Assembly: GCA_963752045.1 (NCBI GenBank)
Contig: CAVVWN010000008.1
Coordinates: 496,001 to 560,000 of the forward strand
Direction: 5' to 3'
Source of the DNA: DATKDF01 sp963752045
GTDB lineage: Bacteria; Acidobacteriota; Vicinamibacteria; Vicinamibacterales; SCN-69-37
Length of the DNA: 64,000 nucleotides
In this document: piece by piece, positions 22,888 through 31,724 of the stretch
Layout of the letters: each line of letters starts with the position of its first letter
Position numbering within the stretch: the first letter of the stretch is position 1
Notes under the pieces: model-generated
The model's input: only the letters and a program-made list of their open reading frames with translations
The model's database searches: none
What the model was told of the DNA's origin: nothing
Translations under genes and position numbers: made by a program

Positions 22888-23518
22888 AGAAGTCCGTGGC
22901 GCGCGAGTACCTCGAGTCGCTGCTCATCGCCGTCGTGCTCGCGCTGTTCGTGCGGACCTTCGTCTTCCAGGCGTTCAAGATCCCCACCGGGTCGATGGAG
23001 CCCAACCTGCTCGTGGGCGACCACCTCATCGTCAACAAGATGGTGTTTGCGCCGACCGCCACCGGTCTGGAACGCGCCGTGCTGCCGGGCCGGCCCGTCG
23101 AGCGGCGGCGACGTCATCGTGTTCAAGTTTCCGCAGGAGCCCGAGCGCGACTTCATCAAGCGCGTGATCGGCCTGCCCGGCGACAGGCTCGAGCTGCGGC
23201 GCAAGACGGTCTACGTCAACGGCGAGCCCATCGACGAGCCGTACGCGCACTACCTCGAGCCGCCAACGCCGGACGGCGCGACGTCCACCCAGGGACCTGC
23301 GCGAATCGTACGGACCGGTGACCGTGCCGGCCGGCCAGTACTTCATGATGGGCGACAACCGCGACAACTCCGAGGACAGCCGCTACTGGGGATTCATGCC
23401 CGAGAGTTACATCAAGGGGCAGGCGCTCTTCATCTATTTCTCATTCGATGAGAACGCGTCGGCCGTCAACGTGGTCGGCGGCACGCGCTGGTCGCGCCTG
23501 CTGAATCGCGTCCGATAG
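22884..23518 (+). CDS. lepB: Signal peptidase I (LepB), interrupted by two +1 insertions
   Basis: Starts MKKSVAREYLESLLIAVVLALFVRTFV, one N-terminal membrane anchor, then the catalytic serine motif PTGSMEPNL. After an extra base at about 23106 the frame continues with RGDVIVFKFPQEPERDFIKRVIGLPGD, which carries the catalytic lysine. After a second extra base at about 23293 it gives QYFMMGDNRDNSEDSRYWG. Without the two bases the protein is 210 residues, normal for type I signal peptidase, which cleaves secretory preproteins at the outer face of the inner membrane. It is translationally coupled to lepA. A 12-bp hairpin begins at the stop codon. Confidence 0.9.
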
Positions 23519-23557
23519 AGCCGTTTCCGTTTCGGTGTTGCCGGCCGGAAACGGCTC
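23518..23557. terminator. Hairpin at the lepB stop codon
   Basis: GAGCCGTTTCCG (23518-23529) pairs perfectly with CGGAAACGGCTC (23546-23557) around a 16-nt loop. There is no T-run, so it may work as a Rho-type or mRNA-stabilising 3' structure. A close homologue lies in reverse orientation at about 61522-61560. Confidence 0.5.
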
Positions 23558-23558
23558 A

Positions 23559-23700
23559 AGCGGTTTGCAGGAAGCGCCTGCCGAGAAGGTGGGGGAGATT
23601 TGCACAGGAGGGGGACGGGTCTCGCTTGCGCGAGCAAGACCCGTCCCCCTCCTGTGCAAATCTCCCCCACCCGTGCCGCTACAGAGAACTGCAAACCGCT
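23559..23700. repeat. Nested perfect inverted repeat with palindromic core
   Basis: The inner element has two perfect 35-nt arms (23588-23622 and 23637-23671) around a 14-nt spacer containing GCTTGCGCGAGC. An outer pair, AGCGGTTTGCAG (23559-23570) and CTGCAAACCGCT (23689-23700), encloses it. The element lies between convergent lepB and hutI. The core GGGGACGGGTCT/AGACCCGTCCCC recurs at 27961-28002 and 61439-61478. Nothing else recognisable is in 23701-23806. Confidence 0.9.
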
Positions 23701-23806
23701 ATAGACAAACCGTGGAGGGCGTGGAGACCTCCGAGGTCCAACCGTTGAGGACGTCGAGGGCGTGGAGATTTCTCGGAGCATGCCCAGGCTTCAACCTGTG
23801 AGGACG

Positions 23807-25072
23807 TCAGACGAGCGGTGAACCCGACACCTGCCGTCCGTTCTTGAAGACCGCGCGAATGCCCGGCGCCCCGAGCCGGATGAGATTGACGGCGGGCCCG
23901 TCCACGAGCACCGCGTCGAAGAGCTTGCCCGGTTCGAGGCTGCCCACCGTGTCGTGGCGGTCGAGCGCAAAGGCTGCGTTGATCGTGGCTCCCACCAGGG
24001 CCTCCTCGAAGGTGAGGCCCATGCCGAAGCAGGCGAGTGACATGGCCGTGGCCATCGACGGCGAGAAGCCGCCGCCGGGATTGACGTCCGTCGCGAGGGC
24101 TACCGGCACGCCGGCGGCGACGAGATCGCGCGCGGGCGCGAAGCGGCCGAGCTTCAGGTAGAAGGCCGCGCAGGGCAGGAGCGTGGCGACGACGCCGCCG
24201 GCCGCAAGTGCCGTGATGCCGGCCGGCGTGACCTCGACGAGATGATCGGCCGAGCGGGCGCCCAGCTCGGCGGCCAGTTCCGAGCCGCCGCTCGCGGCAA
24301 GCTCGTCGGCGTGGATGCGCAGCTTGAGGCCCGCCTCGCGGCCGGCTTCGAGGATGGACCGCGACTCGTCGACCGTGAAGAAGCCGCGGTCGCAGAACAC
24401 GTCGCACCAGTCCGCGAGCTCGGCCGCCGGACGCGTCATCTCGTCGATGACGACGCGCACGAACTCGGGCTGGCGGCCGCGGTATTCGGGCGGCACTTCG
24501 TGCGCCCCCATGAACGTGGCGACCAGATCGATCGGCTGCTCGCGGTCGAGGCGCCTGATGGCGCGAAGCATGCGAAGCTCGGAGTCGGTGTCGAGTCCGT
24601 AGCCGCTCTTGGCTTCCGCGGTCGTCGTGCCCCCGGCCAGCATCTCGGCGAGCCGAACGGATGTGGCCGCCACGAGATCGTCTTCGGTGGCCGCGCGGGT
24701 CGCACGGACCGTTCCGAGGATGCCGCCGCCTTCGGCGGCAATCGCCGCGTAGCTCTCGCCCGAGAGACGCCTGCGGAGCTCACCGCGCCGGTCGCCGGCG
24801 AACACGACGTGAGTGTGCGGGTCCACGAATCCTGGCACGAGCGCGCGGCCGCGGCCGTCTACAACCTGCACGTCCTCCGCAAGCGTGACCTCGCGACGGA
24901 CGTCCACCGTGGGCCCGGCGGTGAGCACCTTGCCGCCGGCGCATGCGATCGCGCCGTCCGCGACGGTCGTGGCCTCGCGCTGGGCCTCTCCGCGCCGCGG
25001 CGCAGGGCCACTCACCGTGATGAGCTCGTCGAGATGTTCGATGAGGAGCGTCGCGGGTTCGGCCGGTCGCAT
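23807..25072 (-). CDS. hutI: Imidazolonepropionase HutI
   Basis: A 421-residue amidohydrolase. The start at ATG 25072 gives MRPAEPATLLIEHLDELITV; the longer open frame upstream overlaps yggU and is not coding. It has the metal motif VDPHTHVVFAGDR, EAKSGYGLDTDSELRMLRAIRRL, a HADELA segment and ATDVNPGGGFSPSM, all typical of HutI. The enzyme opens imidazolonepropionate to formiminoglutamate in histidine breakdown. Other hut genes are not in the window. It follows yggU by 8 nt on the same strand and ends toward the palindromic repeat. Confidence 0.93.
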   Translation of the reverse strand: MRPAEPATLLIEHLDELITVSGPAPRRGEAQREATTVADGAIACAGGKVLTAGPTVDVRREVTLAEDVQVVDGRGRALVPGFVDPHTHVVFAGDRRGELRRRLSGESYAAIAAEGGGILGTVRATRAATEDDLVAATSVRLAEMLAGGTTTAEAKSGYGLDTDSELRMLRAIRRLDREQPIDLVATFMGAHEVPPEYRGRQPEFVRVVIDEMTRPAAELADWCDVFCDRGFFTVDESRSILEAGREAGLKLRIHADELAASGGSELAAELGARSADHLVEVTPAGITALAAGGVVATLLPCAAFYLKLGRFAPARDLVAAGVPVALATDVNPGGGFSPSMATAMSLACFGMGLTFEEALVGATINAAFALDRHDTVGSLEPGKLFDAVLVDGPAVNLIRLGAPGIRAVFKNGRQVSGSPLV

Positions 25073-25080
25073 GAGAGGGG

Positions 25081-25383
25081 TCACCGGAGTATAGCGGACA
25101 GCTTCGCACGGCAGACCGCCTCGTCGAGCCCGCCGATCTCGACCGTCTTCCGCCGCGCCGCCTGACCGCTGACGACACGGATGTCGCGCTTGGCCGTGCC
25201 GAAGGCCCCGGCGAGGACATCGACGACCGCCGCGTTGGCGGCGCCGCCGACTGGCGGCGCCGTCACGCGCACGAGCAGGCTCCCGTCGCGAACGCCCTCG
25301 ATGGCTGTCTTTGAACCGCGGGGCACCACGCGCACGTTCACGCGCACGCCAGTCTTGCCCGGCCGCACGACCACGTCCGTCAC
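25081..25383 (-). CDS. YggU/DUF167 family protein
   Basis: A 100-residue protein with GTG start overlapping the yggS stop (GTGA), so translation is coupled. It has the DUF167 pattern VNVRVVPRGSKTAIEG, LLVRVTAPPVGGAANAAVVDVLA and RDIRVVSGQAARRKTVEI. The family has a small alpha/beta fold and an unknown role. It is often found next to yggS, as here. Confidence 0.85.
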   Translation of the reverse strand: MTDVVVRPGKTGVRVNVRVVPRGSKTAIEGVRDGSLLVRVTAPPVGGAANAAVVDVLAGAFGTAKRDIRVVSGQAARRKTVEIGGLDEAVCRAKLSAILR

Positions 25384-26099
25384 GGCGCCTCGGACGAGAC
25401 GGAGCGCCGGCCGAAGATCGCCGTGCCGACGCGCACGATGGTGGCGCCTTCCTCGATGGCAACCTCGAAGTCGTGGCTCATGCCCATCGAGAGCTCCGAG
25501 AGCGCGTCGGCCCGGATGCCCGAGGACACCAGTTCGTCACGCAGCTCGCGCAATCGGCGGAACCACGGCCGCGAGTCTTCCGGATCGTCGGGGAACGGGG
25601 GTAGCAGCATGAGCCCGCAGAGGCGCAGGGCTCGTGCGTCGGAGGCGGCCTTTATGAGATCGCGGGCGGCCGCCACGTCAGCCCCGTGCTTGCTGGCTTC
25701 GCCGGCCAGGTCGACCTGAACGAGGATGTTCGGTGTCGTGCCCGATTCGGTGGCTGCCCGGTCGAGCTTCGTCAGGAGATCGAGCCGATCGACCGAGTGG
25801 ATCCAGGCGAAGGCGGCGACGGCGCGCTTCGCCTTGTTGGTCTGGAGATGGCCGATGAGGTGCCATTCGAGGCCCAGGTCGGCCAGGGCCTCGATCTTCT
25901 CGAGGCCCTCCTGCACGCGATTCTCGCCGAAGTCCCGCTGGCCGGCCGCGGCGGCCTCGCGGACGAGCGCCGCCGGAAAGGTCTTCGACACGGCCACGAG
26001 GCGCACCGATTCGGGATCCCGCCCGGTGCGGGCGGCGGCGAGCGCGATCTGGCGTCGGACGCCGGAGAGGCTCACGGCGACGTCCTGGCCGTCGGCCAC
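25380..26099 (-). CDS. YggS family pyridoxal phosphate homeostasis protein
   Basis: A 239-residue PLP-binding barrel with GTG start one base after the stop of the TPR gene. Key motifs are VAVSKTFPAAL (PLP lysine), FGENRVQEGLEK, EWHLIGHLQTNKAKRAV, HSVDRL, LVQVDLAGEASKHG and LSMGMSHDFEVAIEEGATIVRVGTAIFG. YggS proteins bind PLP without known catalysis and balance vitamin B6 and amino-acid pools. It sits in a tight row: TPR protein, yggS, yggU, hutI. Confidence 0.93.
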   Translation of the reverse strand: MADGQDVAVSLSGVRRQIALAAARTGRDPESVRLVAVSKTFPAALVREAAAAGQRDFGENRVQEGLEKIEALADLGLEWHLIGHLQTNKAKRAVAAFAWIHSVDRLDLLTKLDRAATESGTTPNILVQVDLAGEASKHGADVAAARDLIKAASDARALRLCGLMLLPPFPDDPEDSRPWFRRLRELRDELVSSGIRADALSELSMGMSHDFEVAIEEGATIVRVGTAIFGRRSVSSEAP

Positions 26100-26100
26100 G

Positions 26101-27087
26101 TTACTTGATGGCCGCGAGCAGCGCCTTGGCTTCTGCGGCGTGCTCCCCTTCCGGCTGTAGCTTCAGGTACGTCTCGAGCGGCTCTTTCGCGTCGGCGAGC
26201 TTGCCCTGGTTGAACATGGCAATGGCAAAGCGGAAATGCGCCTCCGCGAGTTTCGGGTCTGCCTTGCGGGCCTGGTCGAACGCCGCGCCGGCCTCGGCGA
26301 ACTTGTTCTGGTTCCAGAGGATGACGCCCTGGTTGTAGGCCGCCGTGCCGTCGCCGCTCCCGCTTGCGCCCGTCAACTCGGTCGCCTTGGCGCCCATGGC
26401 CGTGGCTTCGTCGTACCGCTTCTGCTCGTTGTACAGGCTGGCGAGCGCGGCGTACGGATCGGGCAGCGCGGGATCGAACTCGATGGCCTGTTTGAAGGCC
26501 TTCTCGGCGGCGTCGAGGTCGCCCTGACGGCGGTAGACGTCGCCCATGCGCGCGTAGCAGGCGGCGCACTTCTCGACTTCGCCGGCCACTTCGGTCAGCT
26601 TGGCGAGCGCGTCGGCGAAGTCACCCTTCGTCACCGAGGCTTCCGCCTGCGCGAAGAGGATCTTCAACTCCGCCAGCCGGGCGTTCCGGGCCGCGACCTC
26701 GTCGGTGCCCATCGCGGTTTCTTCGACGGCCGGGGGCGCCGACGGATCGCGCAGCACCATGTTGGCGATCTCCCGCGTCTCGCCAGGTTTGACCGTCACA
26801 CGGTGATATCTGGCGATCAGGCCGAATCGCTCGGCCTCGAGGTTCCAGAGGCCCGGATCCAGGTTGTTCCTGAAGAACTGTCCGAACCGGTCGGTCAGCG
26901 CCGACGTCTTCTTGTTCGGGTCGTCGACACTCACGAAATTGACGCGAACCTGCGGCGCAGGGTCGCCGTTTTCCTGAAGGACGTAGCCTTTGAGCGTGCC
27001 CTTCTGCGCAAACGCGGGCGTGGCAGCCGCAAGCGTCACCACCGCAGCCAAGCCGACGACGACCATCCGGATCTTCGTGCGAACCAT
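26101..27087 (-). CDS. Secreted TPR protein with carboxypeptidase-regulatory-like domain
   Basis: A 328-residue exported protein. ATG 27087 is chosen because GGAGG lies 8 nt upstream and a signal peptide follows directly (MVVVGLAAVVTLAAATPAFA). After it comes a small beta-sandwich (about residues 30-105; GTLKGYVLQENGDPAPQVRVNF, SALTDRFGQFF), then several TPRs (ACYARMGDVYRRQGDLDAAEKAF, PYAALASLYNEQKRYDEA, AYNQGVILWNQNKFAEA). It probably acts as a periplasmic scaffold. The partner is unknown. It heads the yggS-yggU-hutI group. Confidence 0.75.
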   Translation of the reverse strand: MVRTKIRMVVVGLAAVVTLAAATPAFAQKGTLKGYVLQENGDPAPQVRVNFVSVDDPNKKTSALTDRFGQFFRNNLDPGLWNLEAERFGLIARYHRVTVKPGETREIANMVLRDPSAPPAVEETAMGTDEVAARNARLAELKILFAQAEASVTKGDFADALAKLTEVAGEVEKCAACYARMGDVYRRQGDLDAAEKAFKQAIEFDPALPDPYAALASLYNEQKRYDEATAMGAKATELTGASGSGDGTAAYNQGVILWNQNKFAEAGAAFDQARKADPKLAEAHFRFAIAMFNQGKLADAKEPLETYLKLQPEGEHAAEAKALLAAIK

Positions 27088-27152
27088 CTTCGTGTCCTCC
27101 ATCAGGCTGCCCAACAGTTTACACCGTGGGCCCGCGGTACACTTACGACGCC

Positions 27153-27947
27153 ATGCCCCGGACCGATGGTCGACCGGTCACGCCGCCGCTCAAGTGGGCG
27201 GGCGGCAAACGCTGGCAGTTGCCGATTCTCGCACCCGTCTGGGCATCTCATGCCGGCCGCCGCCTGGTCGAGCCGTTCTGCGGCGGGCTGGCTGTTGCGC
27301 TCGGGCTCGGCCCGGAGCGGGCGCTGCTCAACGACGCGAATCCGCACCTCATCAACTTCTACCGCTGGCTGAAGCGGGGCCTCTCCATCGAGCTTCCGAT
27401 GGAGAACGATCGGGCCGCCTACGATCGCCACCGCCGGCGCTTCAACACGCTCGTGTCCGAGGGGCGCACGCGCACGCGGGAGGCGGCCTCGCTCTTCTAC
27501 TATCTGAATCGTACCGGCTACAACGGCCTGTGCCGGTTCAACCGGTCGGGCGCCTTCAACGTTCCGTTCGGCAAGTACGCGCGCATCAAATACCAGCGCG
27601 ACTTCCGCGCGTTCCGGGAGATCCTGGCCGCCTGGTCCTTTACGAGCCTGGACGTGGCGGACGTGCCGATCGAGCCCGACGACTTCGTTTATGCCGATCC
27701 GCCGTACGACGTCGAGTTCCGGCAGTACGGCCCGCGCGGGTTCGTCTGGGACGATCAGGTGCGGACGGCCGAGCAGCTTGCTGGCCATCCGGGTCCCGTC
27801 GTCCTGGTCAATCAGGCGACGCCGCGCATTGTCGACCTCTACCGCAGCCTGGGCTACGCGGTGACCGCGGTAGACGGTCCGCGCCGCATCAGCTGCACCG
27901 GCGACCGGCGACCCGCGCGGGAAGTGGTCGCCACGAGAAACGTCTGA
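27153..27947 (+). CDS. Orphan Dam-type (D12 class) adenine-N6 DNA methyltransferase
   Basis: A 264-residue enzyme. ATG 27153 is preferred over GTG 27126 because a TACACT box lies 9 nt before it (leaderless pattern). It has PPLKWAGGKRWQLP (SAM motif I), LVEPFCGGLAVAL, LNDANPHLINFYR, a FYYLNRTGYNGLCRFNRSGAFNVPFG block and the catalytic DPPY motif (VYADPPYD). This is the Dam/M.DpnIIA family, whose usual target is GATC. No restriction enzyme is adjacent, so it may act in regulation, repair or replication timing. It converges on the dinG-like gene across a palindromic repeat. Confidence 0.85.
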   Translation: MPRTDGRPVTPPLKWAGGKRWQLPILAPVWASHAGRRLVEPFCGGLAVALGLGPERALLNDANPHLINFYRWLKRGLSIELPMENDRAAYDRHRRRFNTLVSEGRTRTREAASLFYYLNRTGYNGLCRFNRSGAFNVPFGKYARIKYQRDFRAFREILAAWSFTSLDVADVPIEPDDFVYADPPYDVEFRQYGPRGFVWDDQVRTAEQLAGHPGPVVLVNQATPRIVDLYRSLGYAVTAVDGPRRISCTGDRRPAREVVATRNV

Positions 27948-27960
27948 GCGGTTGCACAGG

Positions 27961-28002
27961 AGGGGGACGGGTCTCGCTTGCGCGAGCAAGACCCGTCCCC
28001 CT
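27961..28002. repeat. Palindromic core element between convergent genes
   Basis: AGGGGGACGGGTCT (27961-27974) and its exact complement (27989-28002) flank the 14-nt spacer with GCTTGCGCGAGC. It is the short form of the element at 23588-23671; GCACAGG to its left matches that copy too. It fills the gap between the methylase stop and the last base of the helicase stop, and could terminate both transcripts. Confidence 0.88.
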
Positions 28003-29972
28003 CAGCCGAGAAAGCGCTCGACGTCGGCGAGGTCGTCGGTGATGCGCGTGTCGGGCAGTGACGCCATGAACCGGCGTCCGTAGCCCATGCGCGTGAGGCG
28101 TGGATCGAGCACGGCGAGCACGCCCCGGTCGGTTCTGGTGCGGATGAGGCGGCCGAGCCCCTGCAGGAGTGTGAGGATGGCGGTGGGGACCTGGTATTCC
28201 TGAAACGGGTGTCCGCCGCGCGCTTCGATGGCAGCCATGCGCGCGGCAACGAGCGGGTCGGCCGGTGAGAGAAACGGCAGGCGATCGATGATCACGCAGC
28301 TCAGGGCATCGCCGGCCACGTCGACGCCCTGCCAGAAACTCGCGGTCGCAAGCAGCACGGCGTTCGGCGTCGTCCGGAAGTCGCGCAGAAGAGCCGTGCG
28401 CGGGGCGGTGCCCTGGACGAGGAGCGGCCACGAGAGGCGCGGCTCGAGGCGCGCGCGCACGTCACGCATGGCGGCGTAGGACGTGAAGAGCACGAAGGCC
28501 CGGCCGCGGGTGCGCTCGAGCAGCTCGCCGATGGCGAACGCGGCGGCCGCGTTGAACTCCTCGGCCCGCGGATCGGGCATGTCGGGCGGCAGGTAGAGTA
28601 CGGCCTGGGTCCGATAGTCGAACTCGGAGGCCAGCCGGACCGTCGTCGCGTCGGGCAGACCCAGCCGGCCGAGCACGTAGGCGAACGACTGCTCCACGGT
28701 GAGCGTGGCCGACGTGAGCACCGCGCCGAACCGGCCGCCGACGATGTGGTCGCGGATGATGTCTGAGACGTCGATCGGTGCGGCGCGCAGCGACGCCTGA
28801 CGCCCCCGTGCCTCGACGAAGTGGACGAAACGCGGGTCGTCGGCCGCGAGCACGAGCCGCGCGGCATCCCGAAGGACGTCGACCCTGTCGGCGAGCGCCG
28901 TGAAGCTTTCGGGCCGCTCGCTCGTGGCCACGAGCAGGGCGCGAAGGCCTTCGAGCGAGCCGACAAACGTGAGCCCGACACCCTCGAGGCGCGCGGCAAT
29001 CTCCGGCGTGAGCCGCGCGCGGTCGGAGCCCTCCGGCCGCCGGAGCTCGAGGCGCGCGGCGTCGAACAGGCGCCGTGCCGATTGCTGGACGTCGCTCGCC
29101 GCGCGCGCAAGCGCCACCGCGTGGCGGCCGGCGTCGGCTCCAAGCTCGCCCGCGGCACGTCCGACGTCGTGAGCCAGCTCGTCCACCCGGTGCGTGCTGA
29201 GCGTGACGCCGAAGTACTGCGTCACCACATCCTCGAGCTGATGGGCCTCGTCAATCACCGCCAGGTCGCATTCGGGAATGACCTCGCCAAAGGCGCCTTG
29301 TCGGACCGCGGCGTCGGCGCAGAGCAGGTGGTGGTTGACGATGACGACGTCAGCTGCGGCGGCCTGCTCCCGCATCCGCGTCACGAAGCAGTCGGTGAAC
29401 TGCGGGCACTCGCGGCCCAGGCACTGCTCGCTCGTGGCGCTCACCTCGCGCCAGAGCGGCAGGTCGTCCGGCATGTCCTCTATTTCGGCCCGGTCGCCGG
29501 TGTCGGTGGCCGCGGCCCACTCGGTGATCTCGGCGAGCCAGCGGCGCTCGTCGGCCGGCAGGCCGGCTTCGGCTTCCTGCAACCGGTCGAACCGGTGCAG
29601 GCACAGGTAGTTGGTGCGGCCCTTCATGTACGCGGCGTTGATGTCGGTGTCGAGCGCGCGGGCGAGCGCGGGCAGGTCCTTGTAGTAGACCTGGTCCTGG
29701 AGGTTGCGCGTGCCGGTCGACACGAGCACGCGGCGTCCGGCGAGGACGGCCGGGACGAGGTAGGCGAGTGTCTTGCCGATGCCCGTGCCGGCCTCGGCGA
29801 CGAGCACGCCGCCCGACGTGAAGACCTCGGCGACGGCCGAGGCGAGCTGCCGCTGGCCTGGCCGGGGCTCGTACTCACCGAACGCCCCGGCGAGCGGGCC
29901 GTCGTCGGCGAAGACGGCGGCGACTCGCGAGCCTAGCTGGCCAGATGCGGGTACAGCGGGAACGTCCGGCAC
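28002..29972 (-). CDS. DinG/YoaA-like ATP-dependent DNA helicase (XPD family)
   Basis: A 656-residue superfamily 2 helicase with GTG start. Visible are RPGQRQLASAVAEVF, Walker A EAGTGIGKT (60-68), four cysteines suited to a 4Fe-4S cluster (C124, C184, C189, C195), the DEAH box (241-244), and C-terminal motifs FTSYAAMRDVRARL, FWQGVDVAGDAL and QGLGRLIRTRTDRG. XPD-type helicases unwind DNA 5' to 3' during repair or at R-loops. The first 40 bases overlap the end of glyA, so they are likely co-transcribed. The stop codon is inside the palindromic repeat. Confidence 0.9.
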   Translation of the reverse strand: MPDVPAVPASGQLGSRVAAVFADDGPLAGAFGEYEPRPGQRQLASAVAEVFTSGGVLVAEAGTGIGKTLAYLVPAVLAGRRVLVSTGTRNLQDQVYYKDLPALARALDTDINAAYMKGRTNYLCLHRFDRLQEAEAGLPADERRWLAEITEWAAATDTGDRAEIEDMPDDLPLWREVSATSEQCLGRECPQFTDCFVTRMREQAAAADVVIVNHHLLCADAAVRQGAFGEVIPECDLAVIDEAHQLEDVVTQYFGVTLSTHRVDELAHDVGRAAGELGADAGRHAVALARAASDVQQSARRLFDAARLELRRPEGSDRARLTPEIAARLEGVGLTFVGSLEGLRALLVATSERPESFTALADRVDVLRDAARLVLAADDPRFVHFVEARGRQASLRAAPIDVSDIIRDHIVGGRFGAVLTSATLTVEQSFAYVLGRLGLPDATTVRLASEFDYRTQAVLYLPPDMPDPRAEEFNAAAAFAIGELLERTRGRAFVLFTSYAAMRDVRARLEPRLSWPLLVQGTAPRTALLRDFRTTPNAVLLATASFWQGVDVAGDALSCVIIDRLPFLSPADPLVAARMAAIEARGGHPFQEYQVPTAILTLLQGLGRLIRTRTDRGVLAVLDPRLTRMGYGRRFMASLPDTRITDDLADVERFLG

Positions 29973-31181
29973 AGGGCCTCGATCTCGGCCTTGACGGCAG
30001 CCGCCACGGCCTCATCGTCCGGGGCGGACAGCACGCGCGTCATCAATGCGGCGATCTGGTCCATCTCGGCTTCCTTCATCCCGCGGGTCGTCACGGCCGG
30101 TGTGCCCACCCGGATGCCGCTCGCCACCATCGGCTTGTTCGTGTCGAAGGGGATCGCGTTCTTGTTCACCGTGATGGCAGCGCGGCCGAGCGCCGCTTCG
30201 GCGACCTTGCCCGTGATGCCTTTCGAGAAGACGTCCACGAGCATGAGGTGGTTGTCGGTTCCGCCGCTCACCAGCCGGAAGCCAGCCTTCGACAGGCCGT
30301 CGGCCAGCCGGCGCGCGTTCTTGACGATCTGCATCTGGTAGTCGCGGAAGCCGGGCGCCAGCGCCTCCTTGAGGCACACCGCCTTGGCGGCGATCACGTG
30401 CATGAGCGGCCCGCCCTGCACGCCCGGGAAGAGGGCCCTGTCGATGTCCTTCGCGTAGGCCTCGCGGCAGAGGATCAGCCCGCCGCGCGGGCCGCGCAGG
30501 GTCTTGTGGGTCGTCGTCGTGACGAAATCCGAGTGCGGAACCGGCGACGGGTGCACGCCGGCGGCGACGAGGCCGGCGATGTGCGCCATGTCGGTCATCA
30601 TCAGCGCGCCGATCGCGTCGGCCACCTTGCGGATGCGCGGGAAGTCAATCACGCGCGGGTACGCGCTCGCCCCGACGACGATCATCTTCGGCCGGTGCTC
30701 GTGGGCCAGCCGTTCGAGCTCTTCGTAGTCGATGCGCTCCTCGCGTTTGGTCACGCCGTAGGGCACGATGGTGAAGTACTTTCCCGAGAAGTTGAGCGGA
30801 TGGCCGTGCGTGAGGTGCCCGCCGTGGGCGAGGTTCATGCCGAGAATCGTGTCGCCAGGCTGTGAGCATCGCGACGTAGACGGCCATGTTGGCCTGCGCC
30901 CCCGAGTGGGGCTGGACGTTGGCGTGGTCGGCGCCGAACAGTTCCTTGGCCCTCGCGATGGCGAGCGATTCGGCGACGTCGACGAACTGGCAGCCGCCGT
31001 AGTACCGGCGGCCCGGATAGCCTTCCGCGTACTTGTTCGTGAGGACCGATCCCTGAGCCTCGAGGACCGCGGGACTCACGAAGTTCTCCGAGGCGATGAG
31101 CTCGAGGCCTTCTTCCTGTCGCGCCACTTCGTGGCGTATGGCGTCGGCGATCTCAGGGTCGATATCGGCAAGATTCGTCAT
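29933..31181 (-). CDS. glyA: Serine hydroxymethyltransferase GlyA, one +1 insertion
   Basis: The protein starts MTNLADIDPEIADAI and shows LELIASENFVSPAVLEAQGSVLTNKYAEGYPGRRYYGG, then HANVQPHSGAQANMAVYVAMLT. An extra base at about 30860 shifts the frame, after which it continues GDTILGMNLAHGGHLTHG, HIAGLVAAG, the PLP-lysine motif TTTHKTLRGPRGG and the C-terminus. Without that base it is a 415-residue protein, the normal size. GlyA converts serine and tetrahydrofolate to glycine and methylene-tetrahydrofolate. It follows rpiB on the same strand by about 60 nt. Confidence 0.92.
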
Positions 31182-31243
31182 ACGAGCTCCGTCGATGAGT
31201 GGGCGTCCGTGGGACGACGTGACAAGACCGGGCCGGCGGACGG

Positions 31244-31702
31244 CTACGGGGCTGGCTCGGGATTCGACCGGCCGAGCGCGTCGATCTTCGACACCCGGCG
31301 CTCGTGGCGGCCTCCGGCAAACGGCGTGTCGAGAAAGACGTCGACGATGCGCCGCGCGACGTCGGGCGGCGTGGTTCGTTCGCCGAGCGTGAGCACGTTC
31401 GCGTTGTTGTGCTCGCGGCTGAGTCTGGCCAGCGTGACGTCGGTGGCGGCCGCGGCCCGGATGCCCCGGAACCGGTTGGCGGCCATCGCCATGCCGATGC
31501 CCGAGCCGCAGACGAGGATGCCGCGGTCGAATCGGCCCGCGGCCACCTCAGCGGCCACCCGCGCCGCAAAGTCCGGGTAGTCGACCGAGTCGCTCGACGT
31601 GGTTCCGAAATCCGTGTACGCCACGTTCCGCTGGTCGAGCAACCGCTTGACCTCGTCTTTGAGCGCGACGCCTGCATGGTCGGCGCCGAGGGCAATCCGC
31701 AT
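31244..31702 (-). CDS. rpiB: Ribose-5-phosphate isomerase B
   Basis: A 152-residue RpiB/LacAB isomerase. ATG 31702 is used; a TTG lies two codons earlier. It has MRIALGADHAG, DFGTTSSDSVDYPDFA, the catalytic-cysteine loop GILVCGSGIGMAMAANRFRGIRAA and HNNANVLTLGERT. It interconverts ribose 5-phosphate and ribulose 5-phosphate. It precedes glyA and diverges from the RlmI-like gene. A TACGCT box 6 nt before the ATG would make it leaderless. Confidence 0.93.
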   Translation of the reverse strand: MRIALGADHAGVALKDEVKRLLDQRNVAYTDFGTTSSDSVDYPDFAARVAAEVAAGRFDRGILVCGSGIGMAMAANRFRGIRAAAATDVTLARLSREHNNANVLTLGERTTPPDVARRIVDVFLDTPFAGGRHERRVSKIDALGRSNPEPAP

Positions 31703-31724
31703 GGCCAAAGCGTATCATCGGTCC

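Noticed and set aside
25073..25462. 130-residue N-terminal extension of HutI
   Set aside because: It overlaps yggU in another frame and is Arg-rich junk; HutI family length fits the ATG at 25072.
27153..27947. Restriction-modification system
   Set aside because: No nuclease or specificity gene lies beside the methylase; neighbours are a TPR protein and a helicase.
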